From the NCBI GenBank assembly GCA_003255025.1, contig QANY01013337.1, positions 1,800,237 to 1,864,236 on the forward strand: DNA of 64,000 nt. Reading direction: 5' to 3'. Below are positions 23,050-35,383 of the stretch, one piece after another (within the stretch, counting starts at the first letter, position 1; every line of letters begins with the position of its first letter). Position numbers and translations under genes: made by a program. A model generated the notes under the pieces. It was not told where the DNA came from, searched no databases, and saw only the letters and a program-made list of their open reading frames with translations. This DNA comes from Datisca glomerata. Its lineage: Eukaryota; Streptophyta; Magnoliopsida; Cucurbitales; Datiscaceae.

Positions 23050-24090
23050 GGGGTGTAAGCGGTTTGGTTCGGTTCAGTTTAGGGTGTTTTAACGGACCAA
23101 ACCGTAAATGATGTTTATAAAAATAGGAACTGACTCGACCGGCCGGAATGAAGAAACTGCACCGAACCGAACTGTCAAAATTTGTCCTAAACCGCACTGA
23201 ATCGGTACAAACCGGTAAAATAAACAGAAGAAGTTTTATTGAAAACGTAAGTTCTACTAAAACCAAACAAGTCTTAGTTTGAACAATTTTCTGAAAATGT
23301 AAATTTTCATGTGGAAATAGAGAAAAAAGAATTGAGATAATTCTAATTCAAAGTTATATTAATAGATCAGAAAATAATAAAATCCTCATAAACATCAAAT
23401 AATTCACAAGGCAAAAAAAAAAACAAAATACTAACTAAAATCATATCTGGAATTTCTCTTTTCTTCTTGAACTTTTAGATCTAAAATTTCTTTTTATTCT
23501 TTCACTTCTAAAGCTTTTATATCTGAGATTTCCATGGTTGCCCAGATAAAGAGACGTAAACTGAGAGACAAAGAGAGAAAGAAGCGAATTGAGAGACAAA
23601 GAGATGAACAGAGAAATAGAGATCGGGAGACGAACTGAGAGAGAGACAAACTGAAAGAGAGACGAACTGAGACAGAGACGAACTGAGAGAGAGAGAGAGG
23701 AACTGTGAGAGAGAGTCTTCGATGAGTGAGAGAGAGAGAGAGTCTTCGATGAGTGAGAGAGAGAGAGAGTCTTCGACGAGTGAGAGAAAGAGTCTTCGAT
23801 GAGTGAGAGAGGAGAGCCTGAGATGAATTTTTTATGAGAGAATTGAAGAGGAGAGGTTGTGAGAGAATGAGAGAACAAAATGGGCTAGGGTTTCTAAATT
23901 TTTTTATATATACACGTGGTGCGGTTCGGTGTGGTTTCCCTACCAAAACTGTAAACCGAACCGAATCTTATATATTTTGTTTTTTACAACTGAATCGAAC
24001 CGTCAACAATCTTTTGACCGACCAAACCGCTTTGGTTCGGATCGGTTTGGTCGGTCTTTTTCGGTTTTGCGATTTTGCTTACACCCCCAA
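23050..24090. mobile_element. Non-autonomous DNA transposon, hAT-like
   Basis: The ends GGGGTGTAAGC (23050) and GCTTACACCCC (to about 24088) are inverted repeats, followed inward by AACCGAAC/GGTTCGGTT-rich sequence on both sides. The flanks TAGTGAGTA and TAGTGACTA differ at one base and may be the target duplication. No transposase is encoded. The ends resemble a common class of plant non-autonomous hAT elements. Confidence 0.7.
23560..23830. repeat. GA-rich minisatellite with 27-bp units
   Basis: GTCTTCGATGAGTGAGAGAGA recurs at 23715, 23742, 23769 and 23792, embedded in GAGACGAACTGAGAGA repeats. The Ser/Leu-rich open frames on the minus strand are by-products. Confidence 0.85.
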
Positions 24091-24242
24091 TAGTGACTAC
24101 TACCCTAAATTTGGACATACAACATCATTAATAGGAGCATTAGAACTTAATTATGTATAATAATGTTATATAACATCATGATACTCAAAGAAAGCATTAC
24201 ATAGATTACACTCACATTATAATCTTTTTTTACAATATTTTT

Positions 24243-24475
24243 CTCATGACCAAATCAGGAGGAGCTCCTCCTTATATATGAGTTGGTCCAATAAAAAAAA
24301 CAACTTGTTATATCACTTTTTATTTAATACTTAATTATAGTTACAGTGAGTTCTACTAAAAATATTATATTCAATTTAACTCATCATAACTTAAATTAAA
24401 TATAAAAAATAATACAATTTTTTTTATTAGATCAATTCAACAATCATTAAAAACTCCTTCTAATCTGGTCATAGA
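24243..24475. mobile_element. MITE, about 230 bp
   Basis: Left end CTCATGACCAAATCAGGAGGAG pairs with the reverse complement of the right end (CTCTATGACCAGATTAGAAGGAG). Next to the left end is a perfect 16-base palindrome AGGAGGAGCTCCTCCT (24258-24273). The interior is AT-rich and non-coding and is related to the pieces at 16.2-17 kb and 18.2 kb. Confidence 0.65.
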
Positions 24476-25794
24476 GAAGTATACTGCCAACTTGTAGTGA
24501 CATCGTCATTTCCTTTGGCCGATTCTTAATGATAAAATTAGGCAAAATTGCTTCCTTTACGAATTATCAATTAAAATCATTATAAAATGGTTGCTCAATT
24601 GTAGGTGGCAACTAATTAAATTTGTAAAGAAAAAATATTGGAAATACTTGTTTATTTGTTTGGTTATATGTGTAGCCAGCTCATTATCCTTTTTATCCTT
24701 TTCATGATTGACACAGAACCCATAATGCCAAGACTTTTATGTGCTGAGTCACAATTAGCTGCAAAATAAATATTTGGACCATTTCAGGCTTTCATGTATA
24801 CCTTATTAATGAGGGGTTGTATTTAATTTCTTCATTGTTAATTATAATTAAGTTCATTTGATATCATTTTCTCCCCTTTTTTGTCTCTACATTTCTTTTT
24901 ATTTAAAGAATTCATTTGAAAATTTAAAAAAAATTAAGATTATGACAAGTCATCTAAAGATAACAAAATATTTATACGTGAAGGATATAAAAAAACTGAG
25001 AGAGAGGATTTGTTGAGGAAGATAACACCATTACACATCATTGAGGACTATCCAAGAACATTAATTTGATTGGGGGAAAGAGATTTTCTCTAGTTCTGCA
25101 GTGATCTGATTTTGATTATCTGATCAGTTTTAAATGATTCAGATGAAATTTAAAAAAATATTAAAAATGATAAATAATCATTATCGTTCGTTTACATTAT
25201 AAAATGGATGACCTAAATCTATCTAATCCTCTACGCTCCTTTTGAACAGTAGAAGATTAAGATCCATACATGGCCTAACTGATAGTAGGTTACGTTTGAA
25301 TGAGACTTTAATTAAAAATTAAGTATACATCACTATGACTTGACGGATATACCATCTTTACGGTTTCAAAGAGATTTAATTAAATATGTTTAATCATATA
25401 TCCCTACCTGTAATTAAGTTAACAAATTAAGAAGGAAAAGTAATGAAAAAGTATTAGGAATTAAGTAGGAATAATATGTATAATTGTTCGTAACTCATTC
25501 CTTGAGTTTAAAACATACAATTAAAAATATTAGAGTTTAAAGCAAGAATTTATATTTGAACAAAATATAATATGTTGTTATCAAATTTCATATACATACA
25601 CATGATGCTCTATATCATTTCTTTTTACACCTACCTTTAGCTTTTGTATGTTAAGTCATTTTTTATCTTTTGGGATATTGCATTTATTGAATTTTTATTT
25701 TATAGTTTATCGTGTACAAATTCATATTAAAGAGTTAGTGCTTATAAATGGATATATAAAAACGTGAGTTTTTTTTATAAGAGAAATAACGGAC
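24476..25794. other. AT-rich intergenic DNA
   Basis: No gene or structured repeat seen. Confidence 0.4.
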
Positions 25795-26035
25795 ATCATT
25801 AAAAACATAGAGTTACAAACATAAAAAAGATGTGAATAAAATTATCAGATGTAAGTACAAATAAGTAATTACAAGTGCTAGATAATGTCAATATATAACT
25901 ACTAATGTACGGGGAGGGAATTATGTGCATAAACAACACATAAAAATAGAGCTCGAGCAGCTCATTCCATAGATCCTTCACCATTCAAATTTGGCTCTAC
26001 CAACTAACATTACAAATGCAAATTTGCACAAAAAC
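25770..26035 (-). repeat. Retroposon-like 3' end, copy A
   Basis: This is similar to 27135-27400 over about 240 bases, including AGAGTTACAAACATAAAAAA, CAAGTGCTAGATAATGTCAA and AAACAACACA. On the minus strand both copies end ...TAATGA(A/T)..., then TCTCTTA and an A-rich run, as in a reverse-transcribed tail. The source family is not identified. Confidence 0.55.
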
Positions 26036-27134
26036 GTGAGTTGTGGGTGAATAATTAGTTATAAATACTTCAAGTAAGAAGTATTTAATCAAAGTCAAAT
26101 GTTAAGTGCCACATCTATCTATACTTAAAAGCTCGTGAATCTAAGTCACGTTCGCTCAAATGATTCCAGAAAAATATTTAATGAAAGACGAAGAAGATCA
26201 ATAGAAAAAGATTGATATGTTTTTTCAAGTAAATGGGAAATGAGAGATTCTTTGAAGGCCGGAAAATATTACAAGTTGAACTTTGGATGGCTAAAACGAG
26301 TAGAATAGGTATTATTGTACGTAAGTCATTCTGATTGATGCAATGAGACTTGGGAATATATGCTAAAAGAACATTAAAATTGTGTGGAGAAAAACTGGTG
26401 ATTTTTAATGATACAGACGTATAAATGACCATTATTGCTTAGCATTCGAGCCTAGGTTCCTTCAATTTGACTTTGGTTGCTTTCATTTCGCAATTTATGT
26501 GAAGAATAGAAGATGAAAAAAACCAAGGAATAAGGAAAATATGCGATACCATGTAGAAAGATTTGAAAAGAAAAAGAAACAAAGAATGATATCTTGCATT
26601 GGCTGCTTTAGCATTGTTATATAGTTAATATTTGTTTTCTCGTGTTTCTTTGATTTTGAGCTTGGGCGTCAAATGTATTGATGGCGTGACACGAATGTTG
26701 ATTATTATAATATTACTTAACACGAATGTTGATTATTATAATTTTGCTTAACATTATTGACAGGAAGAAAGCAAAACGGGAGATATTACCATTTTAACGC
26801 ACGCAATCCCTTGGGAAAGAATTCTAGAATTCCCTAATAAATAGAGAAAACTCTCAAAATAATATGTATTATTGTGAAAACCCCCTATCATGTGTAAAGA
26901 CTAATATTCGTTTTTAACCTTTCCATCGTGAAAGCTGATTTAGATGTAAGAGAAAATAGTTATTTCTCTTATTTTTCATTAGTTCTGTTATACTTAAAAT
27001 TTTATTTTTATTCAATACAATTTTTACCGTTATAATTTGGAATAACATTCATTACTTTTTTATGTTTCTCATATATATAAATGCTAATATTCATTCATAA
27101 TAAAATGAATATTTACAAAAGAAAGGAAACTATT
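26036..27134. other. AT-rich intergenic DNA with a 31-bp direct duplication
   Basis: CACGAATGTTGATTATTATAA starts at 26690 and again at 26721, giving two units of 31 bases. No gene is supported. Confidence 0.5.
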
Positions 27135-27955
27135 TTTTTAAGAGAATATTTACAGCACATTTCATTAACAACGCAGAGTTACAAACATAAAAAATATCTG
27201 AACAAAACTATCAGATTAAATATAAATAAATATTTACAAGTGCTAGATAATGTCAATATGCACATATTAGCGGACGGGAAAAGAATCATGTGTATAAACA
27301 ACACACAAAATAAAGCTCGAGCGACGCATTCCAAAGGTCATTGTCCCCCGTCCAAACCTAGCTCGATCGGCCAACACTGCAAATGCATATTTGCATGAAA
27401 AACAATATCATCTCGAATAGATCTGTGACACCTGGTTGTATCGCACATAAATGAAGCCCGAAAATTACTACAAAAGCCAGGTCCGAAGAGAAAATAACCA
27501 CCAAAGATCGGAGATCTGGTGGAACAAAATATACATAATCAGTGGAAACTAAAACCTTCCAAAACGGAAGGAAAATTCCTCTGAAAGCATAGAACAAACG
27601 CAACAAACAAACCTGCAGGGAGGAGAGAACCCGCAAAGGGGAAATGAACAAGAAATAGAGAGAGCGGAGGAGAGGGGCAGAAGGAAAAATGAAAGTAAAA
27701 TAGAGTGGCAGAAGGAAACGAAAGAAAAAGGGAGGAGAGGAAGAAAGAGTAGAGAGAAGGAAAAGTGAAGAAGGGGAGAAGGGCTAGAAGAGAGGGGGGG
27801 GGAGGGGAACAATCACGGGATGAGCTGGGGAGCTCTCACCGTGGAGACGGGTCAACAGGGAGCAGAAGGGCTTCAAACGAGAGGGAGAAGAGAGGATCGA
27901 GAGAGTTCCCACACATGTAATCTATTGACAATCTAATAGATGAAGAATGTTATAG
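27135..27955 (-). mobile_element. Retroposon-like unit, copy B, with pyrimidine-rich upstream part
   Basis: 27135-27400 is the second copy of the 3' end described at 25770-26035. Continuing upstream on the minus strand, the unit becomes strongly pyrimidine-rich (27650-27900), which resembles a LINE or gene 5' leader. No reverse transcriptase lies between them, so this may be an internally deleted LINE or a processed transcript copy. The 97-codon frame at 27358-27651 has no recognised domain. Confidence 0.35.
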
Positions 27956-28870
27956 GAATAAGAATTATTTGTTGGTTGTAGGAATCACGAAACGGTCATT
28001 TTATTTTCAAAGCCTAAATAAAATCTTAGACTAAATAGGATAAAATATTTTGAAAGATTCACAACAATTAATTTGAAACCGGAAAAGGAAGTGAGGTAGA
28101 CCGAATCAAATCTCCTTAGTGACAAATTCGTTCATGCACAAATGTTAACAAAAAATCGATGAATCTCAAGATACAACACGTTTTATATAAGATACACCAT
28201 ACAGTCAAACCAAAAAATGAAGGAAGAGGAAGTTGATCTTCACATGGAGCAGAATTAACCGAAAAAAATCTTAGAGGGAGAACTTTCTATTATGCAGGAA
28301 GAGGAAGTTGTTAATTAAATTTTAATATAGGGTTTTGTTTAATTCACATAGATGTCTCTTAAAAGGCGCATAACTAACATTTCTTTGGTTGCATTGCATT
28401 CATGGAGTCCAGCCATCTTACTAGGCCAATTATAGACGTCTACAAGCCTTAGTACACGGTTTGACCATCCATGAAAGTCTTTTGGCGACAAAAATGTTCT
28501 GGGATGAAAAATTTCGTCTCCAAAGAGTATTTTTATTGTCGTGATAGGGATATAAATTTTATGTAAGATTGAAGACCGTGGCAACGAAAGTACTCTCTAA
28601 GCTTGTAAGAGACAAAATCAAAGTAAAATAAGAACATGAATTTGATAAAATATAGTAAATGAAGTTTGAAATAAAACAACAGATAAAAAAACTCTCTCAT
28701 TCTCATATCAACTAAGCAAATTGGCACCCAAACACAACAATTATATGTTCTTTTTCACGTAGCATCTATGACTTAATAACTTAGACATATATTTATAGTC
28801 GTTGTAGCTTTGTAGGATGCATGCACTTTAATAACACTTGATATCTTATATTAAAAGTGATATATTTGTT
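27956..28870. other. Intergenic DNA, nothing recognised
   Basis: AT-rich. An 81-codon minus frame (28339-28584) matches nothing I know. Confidence 0.4.
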
Positions 28871-28879
28871 ATGTTGTGA

Positions 28880-29045
28880 ATGAACACATGTTGGTTAGTA
28901 GCTTGGTAGTAAAAGTTTTGGGTGGAACCTTGAGATCATAGGTTCAAATCCAAGTATTGTCCTAAATATATTTAAGGGTCTTTGATGGGGGCCTTAGAGT
29001 TTTGATTTTCCTAGATCGTTCTATTTTTTTATTTCATTTTTTTCA
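28880..29045 (+). mobile_element. tRNA-derived SINE
   Basis: An A-box-like TAGCTTGGTAG (28899-28909) is followed 31 bases later by a perfect B box GGTTCAAATCC (28941-28951). The intervening GGGTGGAACCTTGAGATCATA is typical of plant SINE heads. A T-rich tail follows at about 29010-29045. These boxes would recruit RNA polymerase III. It is not a tRNA gene because no cloverleaf forms. Confidence 0.6.
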
Positions 29046-30179
29046 AATATCTTCAAGATGTGTCTAACATGGAAGTGTCTTTCAAGAGGTACCATGTAGG
29101 CAGTTTTACAGCTGTTACTTGTGACCGTTCTGGACAATCACGAGTCCAATGTTTGAAATTATATAGACAGTCACAATGATTTCTATATAAGCCATTTTCG
29201 TGAGCATTATTGGAGTTAGAATTTTTCGATTCATCAAGAGTATATATCTGAAACACAAACACTTTCTGGTTCGTCAATGGATGTAGTATTGTTGTGCTGC
29301 TTACTACCTCCAAGAGACCGTTGTATCCTACAGGGACATTACTGTTTTAGCCCATTGCACTATCTGCAAGCCTCAGTCTAAGTTTTCTCTATAATTTTGT
29401 TTATCTGTATTATGTACATTTTTTATGTATTACATTGTTATTATTAATAAAGTATATCATTCATTTTCTTACAAAAGTGATCCGACTTAATTATTCTTTA
29501 GGATTGAACTAATTTCAACTTTTAGAATTTCCACAGCTAACATACATAAATAAAGAGATCAATATTTATAACACATACGTATTTTAAGTTATATTTTTAT
29601 TAACTAAAAATGTTAATGTCATAATATCCCTGAGTTTTGACTAAAATTATGGAACCCCTAAACTTTTCAACTTTTTCCCTTTAATGTTAATCAAAATAAT
29701 CACCCTCTGTGAACAAAGGGGCTAGACACATGAATATATTTGCGAGACAAGTTGTGACGTAATGGTTCATGGCCTATTTAATGCTAAAATTTTACGTTAG
29801 GAATAAGTTGAAGTTGAGAGGAGTTTCTTGATTTTATAAAGTTCAAGAATATTAAGATATTAACTCTAAAATTTAAATTACATAACGCATACGAATAAAG
29901 TTGTAGGTGAATATAGTTACTCGAAGTGGACCACATTAAAAAAGTTAAAGCTACCAATTGTATGTATAAAGTATATCATTATAAAAAGACTATACGAGCA
30001 TCTTATTTTCAATTATACCACTTATTCCATATGACAATTACATACTTCAATTAACCATCTTATTATTGGATATGACAATTGCATAGTGAAACAAAAATTT
30101 ATTGGTGCAATTCTCAATAATTTATTTTTCTTTCCCTCTTAATTTTCGGGAAGGAAGCATAACCTAAATCAATACTTTT
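29046..30179. other. Intergenic DNA
   Basis: AT-rich. A minus frame at 29053-29313 contains a weak zinc-knuckle-like CDCLYNFKHWTRDC with wrong spacing and is not called. Confidence 0.4.
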
Positions 30180-30487
30180 TTTTACCAAAAATGATTTTAT
30201 TAACCAAGAGTACGATTTGAAAGCTTTGATGCCCGTAAAAGAATCGCATCAATGTAAACTTGGTTATGATCCAGGAGTTCAAGTTTAGTTAGATGATGAG
30301 CGAAGACATTAAAATCCCTAGGAAATATGCTCGAAAGAAAAAAAACCAAATCTCTTACAAAGATGTCTAGCGTCCTCCATAATAGCTCCATTCTCATCAC
30401 GGTTGCTTCTCTTCTCCTACAGCTCGTTAATGACTTGTAGGGAATCTGAATTAACTAGCATCTCCACCTCTCTCGACACTCCACATT
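30180..30487 (-). pseudogene. LINE RNase H domain fragment
   Basis: The minus strand encodes the end of a plant LINE RNase H domain split over frames: MLVNSDSLQVINEL, GAIMEDARHLCKRFGFF and FPRDFNVFAHHLTKLELL. The last follows the usual pattern of Asp, Asn, Ala-His-His and Leu near the C-terminus. It includes one stop and one frameshift. It ends exactly where the CACTA terminus begins, which suggests insertion of that element. Confidence 0.75.
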
Positions 30488-33400
30488 CACTACAAGAAAA
30501 GCTAGTTTTAGCCACAAAAGTCAATTCATCGCTAAAAGCTAGTTTTTAGCGACCACAATTTTTTCTAGTCGCTAAAATGTCCTATTGTGATGATGTTTTT
30601 GCATGTCACAATAATCTTCACCCGGGAAAAAAAACTTGGGTGTGCAAATTTTTTTCGGGCTTTTACCGATGAAGATTTAAATTCATCGCTAAAGCTTTTA
30701 GCGACCAATTTATTCTTTGGTTGTTAAAATCCTCTGGCTTTCACCAATGAAATTACTAGTTCATCCCTGAAAACTCCCTAACCTTATTAAAATGACGTCG
30801 TCTTAACAAGGTAGGCAACTCCATAAATAAAAAGAAAAAAAACTCTCACATTCCCCATTCACCCCCCCCTCCCGCGTGACAGAGCTCCTCTGCTTGTCGC
30901 CGACAATTCGTTCCCAGGCGAGCTTCCACGGTGATCTTCACCCCGAGCTTCCACAATAAGCTTCCCCAGCGAGCTTCGATGCTCGTCATCATCATTTGGA
31001 GCTCTTGCTCTCTGAGAGTTAAGTATGTTATTTTGAGAGTTAGGTATGTTATTTTATGTTAGTTGATTTCATTTCTATTTGTTCTCTATTTTTATTATTT
31101 GCATTCTAATTTTGGATTGAACTTACTCTAAGAGTCAGGTCTCTGATTTTAGGTAAGTTGATTTCATTTCTATTTTGGGATTATGTTGTAATGATTTGGA
31201 TAAACTTATTTACATGGCTTGATTGATTGAGCAAACTTTTGTTTTCGTCGATGGATTTTCTGTTCAAGATTTTCCAATACCTAACTTTTATTTTAGCATT
31301 GGTTAATCAAAATTTTCCAAAGATTTATTTGAAAAACAATAGAGATATTCCAATACCGAATTAGCTTAAAAATGAAAGGGATGAAAGTAAATGTAAGGTT
31401 TTCTTTAAGGCTTTTAACGCTTTTAGAAGTCCGAACTCCAAGTTTACTCATTCAGATGCTTTCCATAGGTGTTGTTACCTCAACTCAGTTGTAATTTGCT
31501 CTGTTATAAGTTTTTTTAATCTGGTTCAAGCACAAAATATAAAGAAGCTAAAGGAGTTGAGGTAGTTTCACTGTCAGGTTACACTCTCCAAATTTAATCA
31601 AGCTGTCAAATTGGTTCTTATAATTTTATTCTTATTAATTTAGTTCCTCAATTTAGACCAGTTGAACCTGATTTTTCATTTGAAGATAGCTTAAGAACCA
31701 TTGTTTTTTAACTTGAGTATGCGCCTTCCTTTTTCTATATAAAGAACTTGTATAAAATGATTGTGAACTTAATATTTCTATTGGATATTGTGTACCAGAT
31801 GTATTATAAACAACATTTCAACTTTTTAAGTATTTCTTTGAGGAGCCCAAGCTTTTTTTACGTGTATCTAGTTGATGTTAACATGGAATATAAATTATTG
31901 AGGGAAAACTCTTTTAACAATTCACATTTGATAAATCATTTTTCATTCATTTTCATTGTTGTTCCTTCTTATAGAGTTAGTTTATGGTTTACAATTTCTT
32001 TTATATCAAAAGTATCATAATATGTTAGCTACCAGTACTTGCTGCTGATATTTTATAGGGTAGTAATGTAAATTGGAAATGTTTGTAATTAGTAAGATTT
32101 TCTAAAGATAGAATTGTTAGGATGTAGATGTGCTTCATTTACTCAACCAATTATCTTTTTTGAACATAGAAAATAAGGATCGTTCTATTCATAATCAAAG
32201 AGAGATGGTCAGAAGCCATTCATTTTATTTAAGAAAAGAAAAGGAAAGAGTGTCCCTAATCCTCATTTTCATGTTTTATGTGAGCTTTTATTTTATGGAT
32301 CTTTTGTTTAGAGTTTGGAATATTTATTTAATTTACGGAATGACAAAAAATAGACAAGAGTTGGATAAAAAATCATAATATCGTCCAAGGAGTATATTGA
32401 TGGTATTTCACAGTTTATGAGCGTGACCAGTAATTATCTCAATGTAGAGGGGAAACCTCGATATCCATGTAAAAATGTCTTAATTCAAGACAATTGTCTT
32501 TAATAGAAGTGAAAATACATTTGTGCCAGTATGGAATGACATTGAGCTATGATCGTTGGATGTTTCACCAAATATGAAGATGAATAGTACTATATCTCAC
32601 ATTGGTGGTGATGAGATAAGAAAAATGTTAGATAACATGCGTCGCTTGTTGGATTGCAGATGATGGGTGAACGAGTTGGAGAGGATAATAATGATAGAAT
32701 ACATCTAAATGTAGATTGATGCTCATCGTCTAAGATAATTGTGTTAGTTTCAATGTGTGTGTGCATGAGAGTTATCATTTTGTATCTGAGCGCGCTAGAT
32801 GATTTTTAAATATTTTTTAATTGATGCTCATTGACTAAGGTAATAATGTTAGTTTGTGGGAGGGGGCATCCCTTTGTATCAAATTCTGTTAGGTGGTTTT
32901 TGAATACTTTTTAATTGATGCTCATTATCTAAGATAATAGTGTTAGTTTCAATGTGTGTGTGTCTGGGGGGGGAGGGGGCTTCTCATTAGATAATTTTTA
33001 AATACTTTTTTTTTTATTAATACTCATTGTCTAAGGCAATAATGTTAGTTTGTGTGGAGGGGGTGGTATCACTTTGTATCAAATTCTATTAGATGTTTTT
33101 TAATACTTTCTGATTGATGCTCATTGTCTAATATAATAGTGTTAGTTTCAATATTGTGGGGTGGGGGGTGGGGTGGGGGGGTTATCACTTTGTATTTGAG
33201 CACGTTAGATACTTTTTGAATACTTTCGGATCGATGCTTATTGTCTAAGATAATAGCGTTAATTTCAATGTGTGTGGGTGGGTAGGGGTTATCATTTTGT
33301 ATTTTAGCGAGCTAGATGCTTTTTGAATATTTTCTTATTGATGCTGGTGCTAATTGTCTAAGATAATAATGGCATTGTCTAAGATAATATTGTTAGTTTC

Positions 33401-34500
33401 AATGTGTGTGTGGGGGGGTTATCATTTTGTATTTTAGCGTGCTAGATGCTTTTTAAATACTTTCTGATTGATGCTGACGCTCATTATCTAAGATAATAGT
33501 GTCAGTTTCAATGTGTGTGTGTTGCGGGGAGGGGGGTTATCACTTTGTTTTGAGCGTGTTAGATATTTTTTAAATATTTTTTTTATTGATGCTCATTGTC
33601 TAAGATAATAGTGTTAGTTTCAATATGTGTGTGTGTGTGTGGGGGGGGGGGCTTAATACTTTGTATCTGAGCGTGCTAGATGATTTTTGCATATTTTCTG
33701 ATTGATGATCCCCGTCTAAAGATAATAGTGTTAGTTTTAATTTTTTTGGGAGAGAGGGGTTTATTACTTTGAATCAGATTTTGCTGGATGCTTTTTAAAT
33801 AATTTTTTATTGATGAATATATTTATCTTAAATTTGGCTCATTATGATGTTACAGTAAAGCATGTGTGCTTTACAGGATGAACCTATCGCTGAACATGTC
33901 ACACATCACACCGAAGAAGAGATAGTTGAAGAAGTCTTCAAGCGAAGTGGAGCCTCACTTACATCTTCCAAAAAAAAGAGTCGAGTTGAAAACATAGAAT
34001 TAAAGAAACAAATAAAGTTGATGGAGAGCCAACTATAAAGCTTACTTGCTTGGGCTCGTCAAAACGGTTTTCCACCTCCTGATGATACTCAACATCAGAA
34101 ACATGAGGTTCAAAATATTTGTTAAGCTTTGTAGTTGTAACATCAAACTTTTAAAAATACTCTATTTTTTATTTATCTTTTTTTGATACATTTGTGAACC
34201 ACATTTTGTAGTGAATTATGATTATGAAATTTTATAATGAACTACTACTAATTTGTTACATCACATATATTAATGATTGATATTTGTATTTCTTAGAAAA
34301 ATATTAGGTTTTATAATTTTTTTGATGATATTATTACTATTACAGGTGTACATAAAACCTAAAAATTCAGTATTATTTATTTACATGCTGGACATATAAA
34401 ATTTGGTAGCAAAAAATATTTCGCGACCAAATAAAATTGGTCGCAAAAGTGTTTAAGCCACGAAGAGAAATATACACAACATGTAGGCTCTTAGTGTTGA
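30488..34500 (+). mobile_element. CACTA (En/Spm) transposon, left end intact, right end degraded
   Basis: The left terminus CACTACAAGAAAA (30488-30500) is the signature end of plant CACTA elements. Subterminal motifs such as TTTAGCGACCA and ATCGCTAAAA recur over the first 230 bases. Near the other end (about 34418-34445) lies GCGACCAA..TTGGTCGC in inverted form. At 33880-34125 the plus strand carries a transposase C-terminal-like piece with EEIVEEVFKRSGA, SRVENIELKKQIKLMESQL, a stop, and LLAWARQNGFPPP. I do not find a clean CTTGTAGTG right end. Confidence 0.75.
32710..33830. repeat. Minisatellite of about 105 bp with G-runs, about 10 units
   Basis: GTTAGTTTCAATGTGTG or variants recur at about 32743, 32848, 32942, 33044, 33141, 33258, 33392, 33501, 33613 and 33730. 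Each unit has GATGCTCATTGTCTAAGATA and most have a G-run of 5-10 bases after a GT-rich tract. The period varies from 94 to 134. Confidence 0.85.
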
Positions 34501-35052
34501 GTATAATTTTACTAACCCAACTTTTTTTAAATTTTATATTACCTGATTTTTGCAAGGGCATTTGATGTTATTTTTAGGTTGATATGCTTTCAAAATAACA
34601 AATTTTCTGTAAAATAGGGCTTAATCCAAAAAATGAAGTTAGTATAAAAAATTAACTAAAAACTTGTGCATGATATGATTTTAAAACAACCAAAAGTTCA
34701 AGAGATAATTTTACATTTAACCCTCATTTTTTTAATTTATGGACTATCATTTTCTAGGGTCTAAAAATATGAGGGTATTCATAGAAATTCTATGGATATA
34801 CTTGAAGGGATAGCATCTCATATGCGTCAAAGAAAAAGAAAGAGGTTTTAATTCAAAATCGCTCGATCTGTCTAAATTAACTATGATTATGTAATTATTG
34901 ACATGACTCGTAAGCAAATTAAAGAGCAATGTGATCATGGATATGAATCGTTAAAATATTTTCTCATAAATAATTTTGCCATAACCAACGAACGATAGAT
35001 TGGCCAAACAAATTATGAGTTTGAGCACATTATAAATTTATAAGCAACTACT
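34501..35052. other. AT-rich intergenic DNA
   Basis: No gene or clear repeat. Confidence 0.4.
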
Positions 35053-35149
35053 AAAATGGTAGTTATACATGAGGATTGGTGACCTCAATATTGACTATTC
35101 GAAAAGTGCAACTCTTACGACGTATCGGAAGCGTCTCCACCGAGTATGT

Positions 35150-35345
35150 ACCATAGAATGTTACCGTCGAGGTGCACCCCTTGGGATGCCGCCACTGAGG
35201 TTCACCCCTTGGGGTGCCGCCACTGAGGTACCCGTGGGGGTCGTCCCCATGGCAGCACCATGGGATGTCACCGCTACGGTAGCACCATTGATGTCACCCA
35301 CACGGTAACACCATTGATGTCACCCACATGAGCGTACCATGGAGG
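35150..35345 (+). repeat. Short GC-rich tandem repeats upstream of the first LTR homology
   Basis: CACCCCTTGGG(A/G)TGCCGCCACTGAGG occurs twice with a 28-base period, and CACCATTGATGTCACCCACA-type units follow. The GC content is much higher than in the surroundings. Confidence 0.7.
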
Positions 35346-35383
35346 AGCCTGGATCACACCCTCCGCAATGCAACTTGGAGACA

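Noticed and set aside
23441..23946. Ser/Leu-rich minus-strand frames of 145-150 codons
   Set aside because: They run through a GA/CT minisatellite inside a DNA transposon; the composition explains them.
28339..28584. 81-codon minus frame
   Set aside because: No recognised family, no promoter or splice context.
28880..28960. Possible tRNA gene
   Set aside because: A and B boxes are present but the arms do not form a cloverleaf; read as a SINE head.
29053..29313. Zinc-knuckle-like CDCLYNFKHWTRDC on the minus strand
   Set aside because: Cys spacing does not match CCHC and there is no flanking gag or other domain; left uncalled.
32710..33830. Regular repeat array considered as CRISPR-like
   Set aside because: Units are variable-length minisatellite copies without unique spacers, in a plant nuclear transposon.
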